A stretch of DNA of 38,575 nucleotides from an uncultured Parvularcula sp. Its GTDB lineage: Bacteria > Pseudomonadota > Alphaproteobacteria > Caulobacterales > Parvularculaceae. Each line of letters begins with the position of its first letter. Within the stretch, counting starts at the first letter, position 1. Shown piece by piece: positions 1 through 9,368 of the stretch. Position numbers and translations under genes: made by a program. The notes below the pieces were generated by a model that saw only the letters and a program-made list of their open reading frames with translations, was not told where the DNA came from and ran no database searches. Where the stretch lies: the NCBI GenBank assembly GCA_937919225.1, contig CALFRH010000355.1:1-38575 (forward strand), written 5' to 3'.

Positions 1-161
1 CCGGCGAGGGCCGCCTCCACCGCCTCTTCTCCAAACTTCTTCGCACAACGGGCAGGGCCCTTTGCCAAGAGGCTGGCGGTGTAAGAGGTGGACGGATCAG
101 CGCCCTTTCGCGCTTCAATCGTTGCCATTAGACGCGTCAAAGTTTGGCTTAAGTCAGTCAT
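1..161 (-). CDS. hisE: Phosphoribosyl-ATP pyrophosphatase HisE, N-terminal part (gene runs off the window)
   Basis: HisE hydrolyses phosphoribosyl-ATP to phosphoribosyl-AMP and pyrophosphate, the second step of histidine synthesis, in the cytosol. Translating the minus strand from the ATG at 161 gives [20 protein letters not shown], then a stretch with [10 protein letters not shown] and [13 protein letters not shown]. These are the helix-1 and metal-binding EExxE-like segments of the HisE/MazG-type fold. About 53 codons lie inside the window; the C-terminal part is beyond base 1. The start ATG overlaps the hisF stop in an ATGA, as at every junction of this his block, which supports both the start and translational coupling. 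The reading frame is intact as far as it can be seen. Confidence 0.88.
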   Translation of the reverse strand, partial: MTDLSQTLTRLMATIEARKGADPSTSYTASLLAKGPARCAKKFGEEAVEAALA

Positions 162-925
162 GAGACAATCCGCATTGGTAGGCCCGCCGCAGACATATGG
201 TCCTTGGCCTCAGCAATCGTGTATTCGCCAAAGTGGAAAATGCTCGCAGCCAGTACGGCTGAGGCATGGCCCCGTTTAACGCCGTCCACGAGGTGATCAA
301 GGGTGCCAACACCCCCCGACGCAATGACGGGAATAGTGACCGCGTCGCTGATCGCGCGGGTGAGGTCCAAATCAAAGCCGGTCTTCGCGCCATCCCGGTC
401 CATGGAGGTGAGGAGGATTTCCCCCGCGCCCCGCTCGGCCGCCTGGCGCGCATGGGCGATGGCATCCACCCCCGTGGGTTTGCGCCCCCCATGGGTAAAG
501 ATTTCCCATTGTCCGTCCCCGACGGACTTTGCATCAATCGCCACCACGATGCATTGGTTCCCCGCCGCCTTCGCCGCCGCGTCAATGAGGGAGGGGTCTT
601 TGACCGCTGCAGAGTTGATCGCCACCTTGTCCGCGCCCGCGTGGAGGAGAGTGTGCACATCCTCAACGGTCCGGACACCGCCCCCCACCGTCAAGGGGCA
701 AAAGGCCTCCTCCGCGGTGCGGGTGACAATATCAAGGAGGGTGCCCCGACCCTCGTGGGTGGCGGTGATATCGAGGAAGCAGATTTCGTCCGCCCCCGCA
801 TCGGAATAGGCTTTCGCGGCTTCCACCGGGTCGCCCGCATCGCGCAGATCGACAAAGTTGACGCCCTTTACGACCCGGCCCCCCGCCACATCGAGGCAGG
901 GGATCAATCTTACCTTAAGGGTCAT
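158..925 (-). CDS. hisF: Imidazole glycerol phosphate synthase, cyclase subunit HisF
   Basis: HisF is the cyclase half of IGP synthase. It uses ammonia delivered by HisH to turn PRFAR into imidazole glycerol phosphate and AICAR. The 255-aa product is the normal family length and begins [16 protein letters not shown], which holds the first catalytic Asp of the (beta/alpha)8 barrel. The second catalytic Asp lies in VAIDAK near residue 130. The phosphate-binding loops are visible as [10 protein letters not shown] and the late [10 protein letters not shown]. It overlaps hisA upstream and hisE downstream by 4 bp each (ATGA), so the genes are almost certainly co-transcribed and translationally coupled. 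No anomalies were seen. Confidence 0.97.
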   Translation of the reverse strand: MTLKVRLIPCLDVAGGRVVKGVNFVDLRDAGDPVEAAKAYSDAGADEICFLDITATHEGRGTLLDIVTRTAEEAFCPLTVGGGVRTVEDVHTLLHAGADKVAINSAAVKDPSLIDAAAKAAGNQCIVVAIDAKSVGDGQWEIFTHGGRKPTGVDAIAHARQAAERGAGEILLTSMDRDGAKTGFDLDLTRAISDAVTIPVIASGGVGTLDHLVDGVKRGHASAVLAASIFHFGEYTIAEAKDHMSAAGLPMRIVS

Positions 926-1665
926 TCCACCCCCTCGAGCGCTAGGGCCTCAGCAGGGTCAATCGTTCCCTCGTAAAGGGACCGACCGAGAATAGCCCCC
1001 ACAACCCCGTCGGCGCGATAGGCCGAAAGCGCTTCTAAATCAGAAACCTGGGCAATGCCGCCAGAGGCCAACACCGGCACCGGCACAGCCTTTGCCAATG
1101 CCGCCGTTGCCGGCACGTTCGGCCCTGTCAGGGCGCCGTCTCGCGAAATATCCGTATACACAAAGGCAGCAACTTTGCCAGTATCGTAGCGGTTAATGAC
1201 CGTCTCCGCCGACAGGGTCGATGCCTCCCCCCAACCATCGGTGGCGACGAAACCATCCTTCGCATCGATGCCCAAAACAATCCGTCCCGGGAAGGCCTCG
1301 AGCGCAGCTGCAACGAAATCGGGATCCTTCACCGCCGCGGTCCCAAGGATCACCCGCGCCACCCCAAGGTTGAGCCACCGCTCAGCGATGTCGAGACTGC
1401 GGATCCCGCCGCCAAGCTCCACCGTGGCCCCCGTTTCCTTGAGGATCGCCTCCACCGCATCGGCATTCTCAGGACGCCCCGCAAAGGCACCGTCCAGGTC
1501 CACCACATGAAGGTGCTTAAACCCCGCCGCCTCAAATGCGCGCGCCTGGGCCGCGGGATTGTCCGCATAGGTCTTGGACTGATCCATATCCCCATGGAGG
1601 AGGCGAACGCAGTGGCCACCCTTCAAATCAATCGCGGGCCATAAGGCAAATCGGTCAGCACTCAT
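922..1665 (-). CDS. hisA: ProFAR isomerase HisA
   Basis: HisA is 1-(5-phosphoribosyl)-5-[(5-phosphoribosylamino)methylideneamino]imidazole-4-carboxamide isomerase, an Amadori-type reaction that supplies the PRFAR used by HisH-HisF. The protein opens [16 protein letters not shown], the conserved HisA strand-1 motif with the catalytic Asp. It also shows ELGGGIRSL and [12 protein letters not shown] phosphate-binding loops and LGIDAKDG for the second acidic residue. I chose the ATG at 1665, not the upstream in-frame codon at 1677, because 1665 gives the same 4-bp ATGA overlap with hisH seen at the other his junctions and removes an unconserved four-residue tail. The length becomes 247 aa, typical for the family. 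Confidence 0.96.
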   Translation of the reverse strand: MSADRFALWPAIDLKGGHCVRLLHGDMDQSKTYADNPAAQARAFEAAGFKHLHVVDLDGAFAGRPENADAVEAILKETGATVELGGGIRSLDIAERWLNLGVARVILGTAAVKDPDFVAAALEAFPGRIVLGIDAKDGFVATDGWGEASTLSAETVINRYDTGKVAAFVYTDISRDGALTGPNVPATAALAKAVPVPVLASGGIAQVSDLEALSAYRADGVVGAILGRSLYEGTIDPAEALALEGVE

Positions 1666-2291
1666 GACGGTGACCACTCCAAAAAGTTGGCAAGAAACCG
1701 AAGGCCATAGGCCTGGCTTTTCTCAGGGTGGAACTGCACCCCAGCAATATTGTCCCGCGCCACCATAGCCGGGAACCGCTCCCCATAGGTGCAGGTAGCC
1801 GCCACAGCTTGGGGGTCGGCCGCATCAAAGCGATAGGAGTGGACGAAATAGGCATCCCCATCGGGCGGCAAGAGCGGGTGGCCCCCACCGTCAACACTGT
1901 TCCAGCCCATATGGGGGACCTTCAAACCGTCGGCGTTGAGGGACCGGACCTGCCCCCCAATCCAGCCGAGCCCTGGGGTCTCCCCATGCTCAAGCCCGCG
2001 GGTCGCCAAGAGCTGCATCCCAACGCATATTCCCAAAAAGGGTCGTTTCTGTTCCAAAACAGCTTCCGAGAGGGCCTCGACCAACCCCTCGCGGGCATCC
2101 AGCATGGTGCGGCAGGCACCAAACGCCCCCACACCGGGCAGGACAAGACGATCCGCCGCCGCCACCTGCGCTGGGTCAGCGGTCAACTCGATCTTGACCG
2201 CAAGCCCCGTATCAGCAGCGGCACGCACCAACGCCTTATGCGCCGAGTGCACATTGCCCGAGCCATAATCCACTAAAACCACGGTTTGCAT
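1662..2291 (-). CDS. hisH: Imidazole glycerol phosphate synthase, glutamine amidotransferase subunit HisH
   Basis: HisH is the class I glutaminase of IGP synthase; it releases ammonia that is channelled into HisF. The nucleophile Cys lies in PFLGICVGMQLLA and the His/Glu of the triad in GVQFHPEKSQ near the C-terminus. The N-terminus VVLVDYGSGNVHSAHKAL is diagnostic. The reading frame is open to 2336, but the extra 15 residues are Pro/Arg-rich and not family-like, so I start at the ATG at 2291 (209 aa, normal length). No strong Shine-Dalgarno is visible in front of it. It overlaps hisA by 4 bp. The amidotransferase, isomerase and cyclase are adjacent, as expected for partners in consecutive steps. 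Confidence 0.95.
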   Translation of the reverse strand: MQTVVLVDYGSGNVHSAHKALVRAAADTGLAVKIELTADPAQVAAADRLVLPGVGAFGACRTMLDAREGLVEALSEAVLEQKRPFLGICVGMQLLATRGLEHGETPGLGWIGGQVRSLNADGLKVPHMGWNSVDGGGHPLLPPDGDAYFVHSYRFDAADPQAVAATCTYGERFPAMVARDNIAGVQFHPEKSQAYGLRFLANFLEWSPS

Positions 2292-2467
2292 GGGCCGGGG
2301 ATTAGGCGCGTCGGGGGATGGGCGCAATGGGGGCAATTATCTGTCTCGCGGGCGCGAAGCGCCTCCGACGGAGCGGGCTGACTGCCCGGCGTGCAGTCGC
2401 ACGCTTACCACCGGTCCGGACGTTGTCCTCCACGGCGCCTATCTTTCTTGAGCCCGTAAGAACAGCG

Positions 2468-2803
2468 TTACACCAGCTTCAGCTTTTGCCGGTCGAACAC
2501 CTTCAACACGGCCCCCAGATCGTGGCCACGCTTTAGGATTTGGCCGCCCATAGCCACAACGCTGTAGGCCCCCTGCTTGGTGCGCAGCTTGGGCTGCTTC
2601 TCTATCCGATAGAGGGGCGCTTCGGATGCCCGGCGGAAGACGCTGAACACCGCGCGGTCACTCAACCCGTCAATGGCATAATCCTTCCAATCGCCCGAGG
2701 CGACAAAGACCCCATAAAGGCCTAAAATTTGATCGAGTTCTTGGCGGGTAAAATGCACCTGTTGGGGGGCAGGACGGGCCTTTGGGCGGATCGAGCTTTC
2801 CAT
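2468..2803 (-). CDS. DUF2794 family protein of unknown function
   Basis: A 111-aa soluble protein with no signal peptide or membrane segment. It carries the features I recognise as DUF2794: an N-terminal FTRQELDQILGLYGVFVASG, then DWKDYAIDGLSDRAVFSVFR, APLYRIEKQPKLRTKQG and a final GQILKRGHDLGAVLKVF. The family is widespread in alphaproteobacteria and its function is unknown. It lies 176 bases upstream of hisH on the same strand, so it could share a transcript, though the gap is much longer than those within the his block. It ends with TAA. Family assignment is from memory of the pattern. Confidence 0.8.
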   Translation of the reverse strand: MESSIRPKARPAPQQVHFTRQELDQILGLYGVFVASGDWKDYAIDGLSDRAVFSVFRRASEAPLYRIEKQPKLRTKQGAYSVVAMGGQILKRGHDLGAVLKVFDRQKLKLV

Positions 2804-3122
2804 CGGTCAAAGATAAGGCCGGATAGCCCGATTGTTCAACCGTTCCAAGGCACTGTGTGTTGATGACCCAAAATCGCCGCAATTCCGGCACCCCCTTGCC
2901 CTGATTACCCTTCATAAGTGTCATGTCGGTCGAGGGGATGACCCTGATTTCGGATCAACTCGCCCCCCAGCCCCCGAATGAAGGCCTCTCGGCTGACCTA
3001 CGCCTTCCCTCGCAGCTCACAGTAATACCGCCTTGCCGCCAATGAGGTGCGCGGTTTTCGACAAAAAGAGAAGCGAAACCAAAACCTACAGAAAAGGCGT
3101 CAGTTCAAAGGAGCATCTTTCG
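2804..3122. other. Intergenic region of 319 bases, no gene recognised
   Basis: This stretch lies between the stop of the GT2 gene and the start of the DUF2794 gene, both on the minus strand. Open frames crossing it are short and do not resemble proteins. It should hold the promoter of the DUF2794/his block, but I could not pick a convincing -35/-10 pair. I see no strong terminator hairpin for the GT2 gene in it. Confidence 0.5.
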
Positions 3123-4163
3123 CTATGCACGTTGCAGCTCCTGATGGTCATCAAGCGCCAATGATATATTTTGCGCAGTATCGGCGTTATCCCCTAAACC
3201 GCCATAAAGCGAATTCACAAAATACAAAGGACGCCTCTTAGTTTCGTTAAATATACGACCAAGATATTCACCAATGATGCCCAATCCAATGAGCTGTACC
3301 GATCCAATAAAAGTAATTGAGACAAATAATGTTGGAAACCCCGCGACAGGGTCCCCAAGAAATAGGGCTTTCAGCAAAATATAAAACCCATATGTGAAAG
3401 ATATCAAGGATATCAACAAACCCACATATGTGAAAACACGTAAGGGCAAAGTTGAAAAGGACGTGATTCCTTCAAGCGAGAAGTTCCACAGTCGCCAATA
3501 ATTAAATGATGTCTTCCCCGCCTGGCGTGGCTCCCTATCATATTCGACAAAAGCTTGATTAAAGCCAACAGACGCGAAAATACCCTTCATAAATCGGTGA
3601 TGTTCACGGAAGGACTTAATCGCCTCAAGAGCTTTTCGGTCAATCAACCGAAAATCCCCCACACTGGGCGGCACCGTGACCCGACCCCCGAGATTTTGCA
3701 TAAACCTATAGAATAGAGACGCCGTCCACTTTTTCAGGAAGGTTTCGCCCTGGCGTGATCGCCGACGGGCGTTCACAACCTGGAACCCTTTTTCCCACAT
3801 CTCTACGAGGCGAGGAATAAGCTCTGGCGGATCTTGCAAGTCGACGTCGATCGGGATCACCCCCTGGCCGCGCGCAAAATCCAACCCAGCCGTAAGAGCG
3901 ATTTCTTTGCCGTAGTTCCTGCTTAGATCCACCACCGCGACCTTCGGGTCCGTACCCTGGAGCTTAATGAGTGTCTCTAAGGTTCCATCGGTGCTCCCGT
4001 CATTCACAAAGACGATCTCGTAATCGTCAGTCACCCCCTTAAGGGCCTTGGTGGCGCGTTCGTGAAAAAGCGCGATATTGTCCTGCTCATTGTAGGCAGG
4101 GGCAACGAGGGAAAGATATGGTGAGGTCACGGGGCTACCTGAAAGTGAATAGTTTGTGGACAA
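3123..4163 (-). CDS. GT2 family glycosyltransferase, DPM1/GtrB/ArnC-like (polyprenyl-phosphate sugar transferase)
   Basis: A 346-aa GT-A fold glycosyltransferase followed by two membrane helices, the layout of enzymes such as GtrB and ArnC that move a sugar from a nucleotide donor to undecaprenyl phosphate on the cytoplasmic face. Visible motifs are SLVAPAYNEQDN near residue 20, FVNDGSTDGT near 52-61, SRNYGKEIALTAG near 81-93 and the metal-binding DVDLQDPPE at 106-114. Hydrophobic segments lie near 244-272 and 280-303, followed by GEYLGRIFNETKRRP, typical of the family tail. The ATG at 4163 overlaps the GtrA gene by 29 bp; a GTG at 4130, just after the GtrA stop, is an alternative start. The neighbouring gtrA-like and GT39 genes indicate a lipid-linked sugar modification system for LPS, glycan or lipid. 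The sugar and acceptor are unknown. Confidence 0.9.
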   Translation of the reverse strand: MSTNYSLSGSPVTSPYLSLVAPAYNEQDNIALFHERATKALKGVTDDYEIVFVNDGSTDGTLETLIKLQGTDPKVAVVDLSRNYGKEIALTAGLDFARGQGVIPIDVDLQDPPELIPRLVEMWEKGFQVVNARRRSRQGETFLKKWTASLFYRFMQNLGGRVTVPPSVGDFRLIDRKALEAIKSFREHHRFMKGIFASVGFNQAFVEYDREPRQAGKTSFNYWRLWNFSLEGITSFSTLPLRVFTYVGLLISLISFTYGFYILLKALFLGDPVAGFPTLFVSITFIGSVQLIGLGIIGEYLGRIFNETKRRPLYFVNSLYGGLGDNADTAQNISLALDDHQELQRA

Positions 4164-4560
4164 AGTAGTTAACGAGGAACAAGATACCGGTCGTCGCCAC
4201 TTGCGAGAGGAACGCGTTAAGGGAAAGCAGTTTAACGAAGATGTAAATCAAACCGGTATTTGCTATCACTGTGCCCGATACAACAATCATATATCGAACC
4301 AATGTCACCTTATGTGATGCCTGGCTTTCAAAAGTCTTTGAATAGTTCACGACATATCCCACCAGAGCACCGCAGACAGCGCCGACAAAGGCCCACATCA
4401 CGGGTCGGCCGATCAGCGCGATACCGCCAAACATGACCACATAGTGGGTCGCAGTCGCCAGGACACCAGCGCTAAAAAACCACAAAATGGCGTGTAGGTT
4501 GTATCGCTTTAAGAACGCAGCGAGACGATCATTCACGTCACTCCCCATAGTCTTCGGCAT
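4135..4560 (-). CDS. GtrA-like membrane protein (putative polyprenyl-phosphate-sugar flippase)
   Basis: A 141-aa protein that is almost entirely four hydrophobic helices: FFSAGVLATATHYVVMFGGI, PVMWAFVGAVCGALVGYVVN, VTLVRYMIVVSGTVIANTGL and a last one ending LVNYFVHKLFTFR. The final basic FxHKLFTFR is the usual GtrA ending. GtrA-type proteins are thought to flip polyprenyl-phosphate-linked sugars to the periplasm, so it fits between the cytoplasmic GT2 enzyme and the periplasmic-facing GT39 enzyme. It overlaps the GT39 gene by 23 bp (11 bp if the ATG at 4548 is used) and the GT2 gene downstream, so the three form one operon. It ends in TAG. Confidence 0.85.
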   Translation of the reverse strand: MPKTMGSDVNDRLAAFLKRYNLHAILWFFSAGVLATATHYVVMFGGIALIGRPVMWAFVGAVCGALVGYVVNYSKTFESQASHKVTLVRYMIVVSGTVIANTGLIYIFVKLLSLNAFLSQVATTGILFLVNYFVHKLFTFR

Positions 4561-6163
4561 TCTGGAGCGCCTCAGCGACGGACCGAAGATGTTCAGTATC
4601 AGTTGAAAAAACGGAAACCCTCACCCCTTCTACCACCCCATCCACGTAATTTGGGTACGCCTCAAGCAAGTCATTGACCACTTCATTCCACTGCTTGGAG
4701 GCTTCTTTTTCAAAGCGGGCCTCTTCCTCCACCACAAGCAGTGCCGACCGACAAGCGGCCGGGACCGTTACAGTGTTCATACCGATCTCAACACGCCGCC
4801 CCGTTGATGCCTCAAGGCAGTTCTGGACAGCCGTCGTGACACCTTGCCTTTCTTCGGGCGAAGCCACCAATTCAATAAACTCTCCACCCCTAAATAGCCC
4901 GCTTCGGGTTAGCTCCACCTGCGTACCGTAGTACTTTTTGTAGATCACAATATCCTTTTGCGGATCAATATAAGATGCCAAAGGGATAACCTTCTCCGCA
5001 AATAGATACTCTTTCTCAGGCAAATAGGATCGCGACAGGGAGGTCGATAAATTGACCCCCAGGACAAAAAGGATAAAGCAAGCAGCGAGCGGCCGCTGAT
5101 GGATTCGCGTAGCGAAGAAAGCCAGGACAATAGAGGAAAAAACGGTAAAAACCTGAATAGTTCGTATAAGGTAAATTGGCTCTACAACACCAATCACCGC
5201 TGCGATTATCGTTCCCCCCGCCGTGAACACACCGAGGATAATTGCCTTCAGCTTACTATTGAACCAGATAGCAATCCAGCCAGCCGCCAGAGACAAGAAG
5301 ATCACGGGTTTTACAATGAAATGAAATGGGTATGCCCCCATCGTCGTACCATAAAACAACGATAGGGTCGTCGGCTGCATCCAATCTTTTCTCGGATCCG
5401 AAAGAGAACTGTTCAACAGATGATAGACCTGCGGGATTGTCAGGAGCGTTGCCACGAACAACGCCCCCACTAAAAAAGCAAATACTTTGAATTCCCTCAC
5501 CGCCAAGAAATACAATGACACTAAGCTATAGCAAATAAACAGCAGAACCGACGTATAGTGCGTATAGAATGTCATCGACAAAAATATAGCAAACACGCTT
5601 CCTGAAAGCAGAACAGGCGTCCAGCTCGCCGAGTCACTCCGTATACTATCTACAAAACGCAAAAACCCATAAAAAGAAACCAGGAACAAGAATGTGTAGA
5701 ATGGATACATTCGCACTTCCCGCGCATAATGGATCGCAAGAGGTGCCGTCGCAAAAAAGGCAGCCGCCAGGAGGGCCACCTTCACCCCATATAATCTGCG
5801 CGCAATGAGAAAAACCATCGGGACACACAAGGTGCCAAAAAACACCGAGAACATACGCGCGCTCAATCGTGTCTCCTCAAAAAAAGAAAACCACGTTTTG
5901 AGCGAGAGAAAGTACAATGGCGGATGAATATCGCTCACACGGCCAATGTTCAGCAGATCGGCAGCAGGGGTTCTGGAATAAACGATGGAATGCACTTCAT
6001 CCTGCCATGGCGCTGCGAAGTCAACGTTCCAAAGACGAAGCGACCACGCAACCACGACGATCAAAAAAAGCACTGTATACTGAACTATATCCTTTTTTCG
6101 ATTATTTGTGTGGCCAGTATCCATTAAGTTGATAAATTCGTGGCGCAAATTCAGAAGCGTCAT
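4538..6163 (-). CDS. GT39-type integral membrane glycosyltransferase (ArnT/PMT-like)
   Basis: A large multi-spanning protein. After the first helix it has FAAPWQDEVHSI, in which the DE pair matches the catalytic acid motif of GT39/ArnT-type enzymes in the first periplasmic loop. SDIHPPLYFL follows, the HPPLY signature of these families. About ten further hydrophobic segments follow, then a C-terminal soluble periplasmic part of roughly 130 residues. Such enzymes take a sugar from a polyprenyl-phosphate carrier and place it on lipid A, protein or glycan. The frame is open to 6244, but the first 27 residues look non-native. I start at ATG 6163, and ATG 6124 is also possible; neither has a strong ribosome site. 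Base composition is visibly more AT-rich than the his, cytochrome and cyclase genes, which may mean transfer. Confidence 0.85.
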   Translation of the reverse strand: MTLLNLRHEFINLMDTGHTNNRKKDIVQYTVLFLIVVVAWSLRLWNVDFAAPWQDEVHSIVYSRTPAADLLNIGRVSDIHPPLYFLSLKTWFSFFEETRLSARMFSVFFGTLCVPMVFLIARRLYGVKVALLAAAFFATAPLAIHYAREVRMYPFYTFLFLVSFYGFLRFVDSIRSDSASWTPVLLSGSVFAIFLSMTFYTHYTSVLLFICYSLVSLYFLAVREFKVFAFLVGALFVATLLTIPQVYHLLNSSLSDPRKDWMQPTTLSLFYGTTMGAYPFHFIVKPVIFLSLAAGWIAIWFNSKLKAIILGVFTAGGTIIAAVIGVVEPIYLIRTIQVFTVFSSIVLAFFATRIHQRPLAACFILFVLGVNLSTSLSRSYLPEKEYLFAEKVIPLASYIDPQKDIVIYKKYYGTQVELTRSGLFRGGEFIELVASPEERQGVTTAVQNCLEASTGRRVEIGMNTVTVPAACRSALLVVEEEARFEKEASKQWNEVVNDLLEAYPNYVDGVVEGVRVSVFSTDTEHLRSVAEALQNAEDYGE

Positions 6164-6655
6164 AATAGATTTCCAAGAGGGGGGATTTGTCCTGGACCTC
6201 TCCACAACCAGCACAAGAGAAAACTCGATTATGGTGGACGCCATACCAAAAAGGCAAACAACTGTCCATGTGAGGATCGGTCATGTAAACGAGGGAGCCG
6301 CTATCCAAACCGCCGCCAGACCAGATCAGGCCGCAGACCGACAGAGTGGGGCAGATACCGAACACGGAAAGGGCCCCTTTTTCCTGCATATGAGCAAAAA
6401 CACAGACTTGGGGCATGCAGGACGCATGCTTCCGCCCCTGTTGCGGTCACACCCGCCCTTCGCTGAAAACAGCGTTGCTGTTTTCTGGACGCTCGGGCTG
6501 TCGCAAATCCTCGAAAGGGAAATACCCTTCCTTGCGGTTTGCTCCTTGCCTGAAGCGATTTTGGTCTCGAACGAACACAATGGTTAAATAGTCACCGCAC
6601 CCTAGCCTTCTCCAAAGACTTGCATCTCAACGCCGTCTCAGACAGAGGCGCGGAG
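6164..6655. other. Divergent intergenic region with one perfect inverted repeat
   Basis: About 490 bases between the divergent GT39 and AEC transporter genes. No open frame here reads like a protein. It should contain both promoters but none is clear. One perfect 9-bp inverted repeat stands out: GAAAACAGC at 6465-6473 and GCTGTTTTC at 6477-6485 around a 3-base loop. No T-run follows on either strand, so it is more likely an operator or structural element than a terminator. Confidence 0.45.
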
Positions 6656-7606
6656 ATGGACGCGCTACACACGACCCTTCTGCCCTTATTCGCAGCCATC
6701 GGCGTTGGCTTCGCCGTGGGACGGCTAAAACTGTTCTCAAGCGATGAGGTGCGGGTGCTGTCCCGCTTTGTGTTCCAGGTGGCGATGCCCATCGCCATTT
6801 TCGCCTTTATGCAGCGGGCAACACCGCCAAGCCCCGCCTATGGTGGGCTAATCGCGGGATACCTTGCGGGGCTTGCCATCGTGACGGCCGCAGGGCTGTT
6901 GGTCGCAAGACGCATTGGGGGGCTCAACCTCAATGAAGCGGGGGTGGCAGTGTTCACCGTCGTTTGCGGGAATGCTGTGTTCCTTGGCCTGCCGGTGGCG
7001 CTCACGGTGGAGGGCTGGGCGACACCCTTCCTTGTCTTGATGATTTTTGAAGGGAGCCTCGCCTATGCCATTGGCCACGCTCTCATCACCTGGCCCAAGA
7101 ATGAAGACAATGGCGGTGATAAAGCCGCTCAGATTTGGGTCAGCGTGCGGGGGGCGCTCCATCGCTCCTTCACCAATCCGATTGTGCTGGCCGTGATTTT
7201 TGGCCTTATGGTCAGCGTGACCCCCCTCACCCTTCCCCCAGCGCTCGATAGCGCGGCGAGTTTCTTTGGCCGCATTGCCAGCCCGATGGGCCTTTTCATT
7301 TTGGGGGTGTACCTCACATCCCTAAAGGGGCCGAAGGGCAAAGCGCAATGGCAATTGCTCAGCCTCCTCCTCTTGCTGAAGCTAGCCGTTTTTCCACTGG
7401 TCACCGGGGGGTTCACCTACGCGCTGACGGGAAACTCAACCCTGGCCCTAGTGGGCGCGTTCCTGACCGGCATGCCGCCCGCCGTCTCCGCCATGGTGAT
7501 GGCATCGACCTATCGGCTGTGGGAGGGGGGAACCACCGCCATTGTTGGGGTAGGAACGATTGTCGGCCTTGGAACAGTGACCCTGTTCCTTCTCACCGTC
7601 CTTTGA
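6656..7606 (+). CDS. AEC-family (auxin efflux carrier-like) permease
   Basis: A 316-aa integral membrane protein with about ten hydrophobic helices in two five-helix halves, characteristic of the AEC/YfdV/MdcF transporter family that moves malonate, malate or other organic anions. Family-like features are VGFAVGRLKLFSSDEV near the start, FVFQVAMPIAIF in helix 2, VVCGNAVFLGLPVAL mid-first half, and TGMPPAVSAMVMA near the end. The frame is open from 6620, but the ATG at 6656 begins directly before helix 1 and has AGAGG about seven bases upstream. It ends tail-to-tail with the MFS gene, overlapping by 14 bases. The substrate cannot be told from the sequence. Confidence 0.88.
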   Translation: MDALHTTLLPLFAAIGVGFAVGRLKLFSSDEVRVLSRFVFQVAMPIAIFAFMQRATPPSPAYGGLIAGYLAGLAIVTAAGLLVARRIGGLNLNEAGVAVFTVVCGNAVFLGLPVALTVEGWATPFLVLMIFEGSLAYAIGHALITWPKNEDNGGDKAAQIWVSVRGALHRSFTNPIVLAVIFGLMVSVTPLTLPPALDSAASFFGRIASPMGLFILGVYLTSLKGPKGKAQWQLLSLLLLLKLAVFPLVTGGFTYALTGNSTLALVGAFLTGMPPAVSAMVMASTYRLWEGGTTAIVGVGTIVGLGTVTLFLLTVL

Positions 7607-9254
7607 TGGAAATATCCGCGCCGCCTTCGTCCACGGACGCACCGAAGATACGGCGAATGCCTGTGCGGGGTGTTTCATCTTCACAATCGTCGCGCGGCGC
7701 CTTTTCGATGGACGCATCGATAAAGAACATCGCCACCAAAAAGCTGATAAAGGCAAGGCCCACAGATATCCAGCTGAGCGCTTCAAAACTATAAATCATC
7801 GCATAGCGATAGTTGGTCGCGTGATAACCCATGAGGCCATCCCCGGCCCCATACCCCGCCGCCGCCACGGTCGGGTTTGCGACCTCGTAAAAGGCAATAC
7901 CCGCCGCCGCGCCATACCCTGCGATCGCAAAAAGGGTTGCCGCCCGCGCGCAGGCATTATTGATGCCCGAGGCGACACCGTGACTCTCCTCTGGTGTGGC
8001 GTTGAACAGCGCCGTGTTCATCCCCGGCACCACAAGGGCGATCCCCACACCGAAAATCCCTATAGAGAGAAAAACGCCCCATAGCTCACCCGCATAGGGG
8101 GCTAAACCCATGGACCCAAAGGCGAGAACGCCCACCAGCGAGCCTGCCGCCAGCATCGCCCGGACCCCAAACCGGCGGGACAGCTTACCCGACAGGGGCG
8201 TCAGAAGAACCATGGGTAGGGCAAAGCCCAAAAAGGCGATGCCAATCTCATCCATCCCATACCCATAGGCATCGGTGAGGAAGATAGGATAGAAGACAAA
8301 GATCCCGCCCATGGCCCCATAAAGCAGGATGGTGATGACGTTGATGGCGTTAAAGGTCCCGATGCCGAACAAAGCTGGCGGCGCCATGGGCGATTTGGCG
8401 TGACGCTCAACGATGATGAGCCCCAAAAGGGCAATCCCCCCCACCACCATGGGCAACCCCCCAAACACCAGGTTCGACGACGCCAGGAGTTCAGACAAGG
8501 TGATGAACCCATAGGCAATTACCCCACAGCCACCCACGGCAAGGATAGCGCCGGGCCAGTCGATACTCTCGGGCCGCCGGGCCGGTGGCCGCCGCGGCAC
8601 AAAAAGCGCCGCGATGAGGAGAGAGAGGAGGCCAAAGGGGACCGGCAGAATGAAAATGAACCGCCAGCTCTCATACTCGGCCAACCAACCACCGACAGGC
8701 GGGCCAATCGCCGTCATGATCGCAGAACAAACCGACCAGGCTCCAATGGCCCCTGAACGGCTTTCCTTGGGGAAGTAATCCGACAACAGGGTGAGGGACA
8801 TCGGCGTGAGCAAGGCCGCCCCAATACCCTGGCAGGCGCGCCCGACGATCAGCAATTCCGGCGTCGGGGCAAGGGCGCATAAACCCGATGCCACCGTGAA
8901 CACCGCCACCCCGACCATGAACGTGGCCCGGCGGCCATAAAAATCCCCAATGGCGCCGCCTATAAGCATCAGGGCGGAAATAAACAGCATATAGATGCTG
9001 GCCACCCACAACATGTCCCCAAGGCTCGCACCAAGAGCGGTTTGAATCGGATCGAGGGCCAAGGTGACGGCGGTACCGTTCACGAACGCCATGGACGACC
9101 CCATGATGGAGGCTGTCAGAACAGCCAGCCGTTGCCCTTTCGTGGACGAAACAGCCCCCTGTTTTTGTGATGTTTCGTGGCCTGCCACCGGTCCTGCTGC
9201 ACTCCCCTTGCCCCCATGTGCCCTACCGGAGCCATAGGTGTTACGGTCTAACAT
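7593..9254 (-). CDS. MFS drug efflux transporter, DHA2 (EmrB/QacA) type, 14 TM
   Basis: A proton-coupled export pump of the inner membrane. After a short cytosolic tail the protein shows the MFS motif A region [17 protein letters not shown] between helices 2 and 3, [17 protein letters not shown] in helix 4, and the motif C-like [20 protein letters not shown] in helix 5, diagnostic of drug:H+ antiporters. The total hydrophobic content fits 14 helices. The open frame continues to 9587, but that stretch runs antisense to the hbd coding region and is not MFS-like. I choose the ATG at 9254 (553 aa), which has GCGGGA a few bases upstream; ATG 9266 is an alternative. It is divergent from hbd and convergent with the AEC permease. 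The substrate is unknown. Confidence 0.88.
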   Translation of the reverse strand: MLDRNTYGSGRAHGGKGSAAGPVAGHETSQKQGAVSSTKGQRLAVLTASIMGSSMAFVNGTAVTLALDPIQTALGASLGDMLWVASIYMLFISALMLIGGAIGDFYGRRATFMVGVAVFTVASGLCALAPTPELLIVGRACQGIGAALLTPMSLTLLSDYFPKESRSGAIGAWSVCSAIMTAIGPPVGGWLAEYESWRFIFILPVPFGLLSLLIAALFVPRRPPARRPESIDWPGAILAVGGCGVIAYGFITLSELLASSNLVFGGLPMVVGGIALLGLIIVERHAKSPMAPPALFGIGTFNAINVITILLYGAMGGIFVFYPIFLTDAYGYGMDEIGIAFLGFALPMVLLTPLSGKLSRRFGVRAMLAAGSLVGVLAFGSMGLAPYAGELWGVFLSIGIFGVGIALVVPGMNTALFNATPEESHGVASGINNACARAATLFAIAGYGAAAGIAFYEVANPTVAAAGYGAGDGLMGYHATNYRYAMIYSFEALSWISVGLAFISFLVAMFFIDASIEKAPRDDCEDETPRTGIRRIFGASVDEGGADISIKGR

Positions 9255-9368
9255 TTTGTCCCGCATAGCCGAATTGACAGCGAAGGACAGCCCGAGACCA
9301 TTGCTGCAGCGCAAAAAGAAGCTAGTTTGGTATCTGCAATTAGTGACCATTGTTATGAGGAGGACGCC

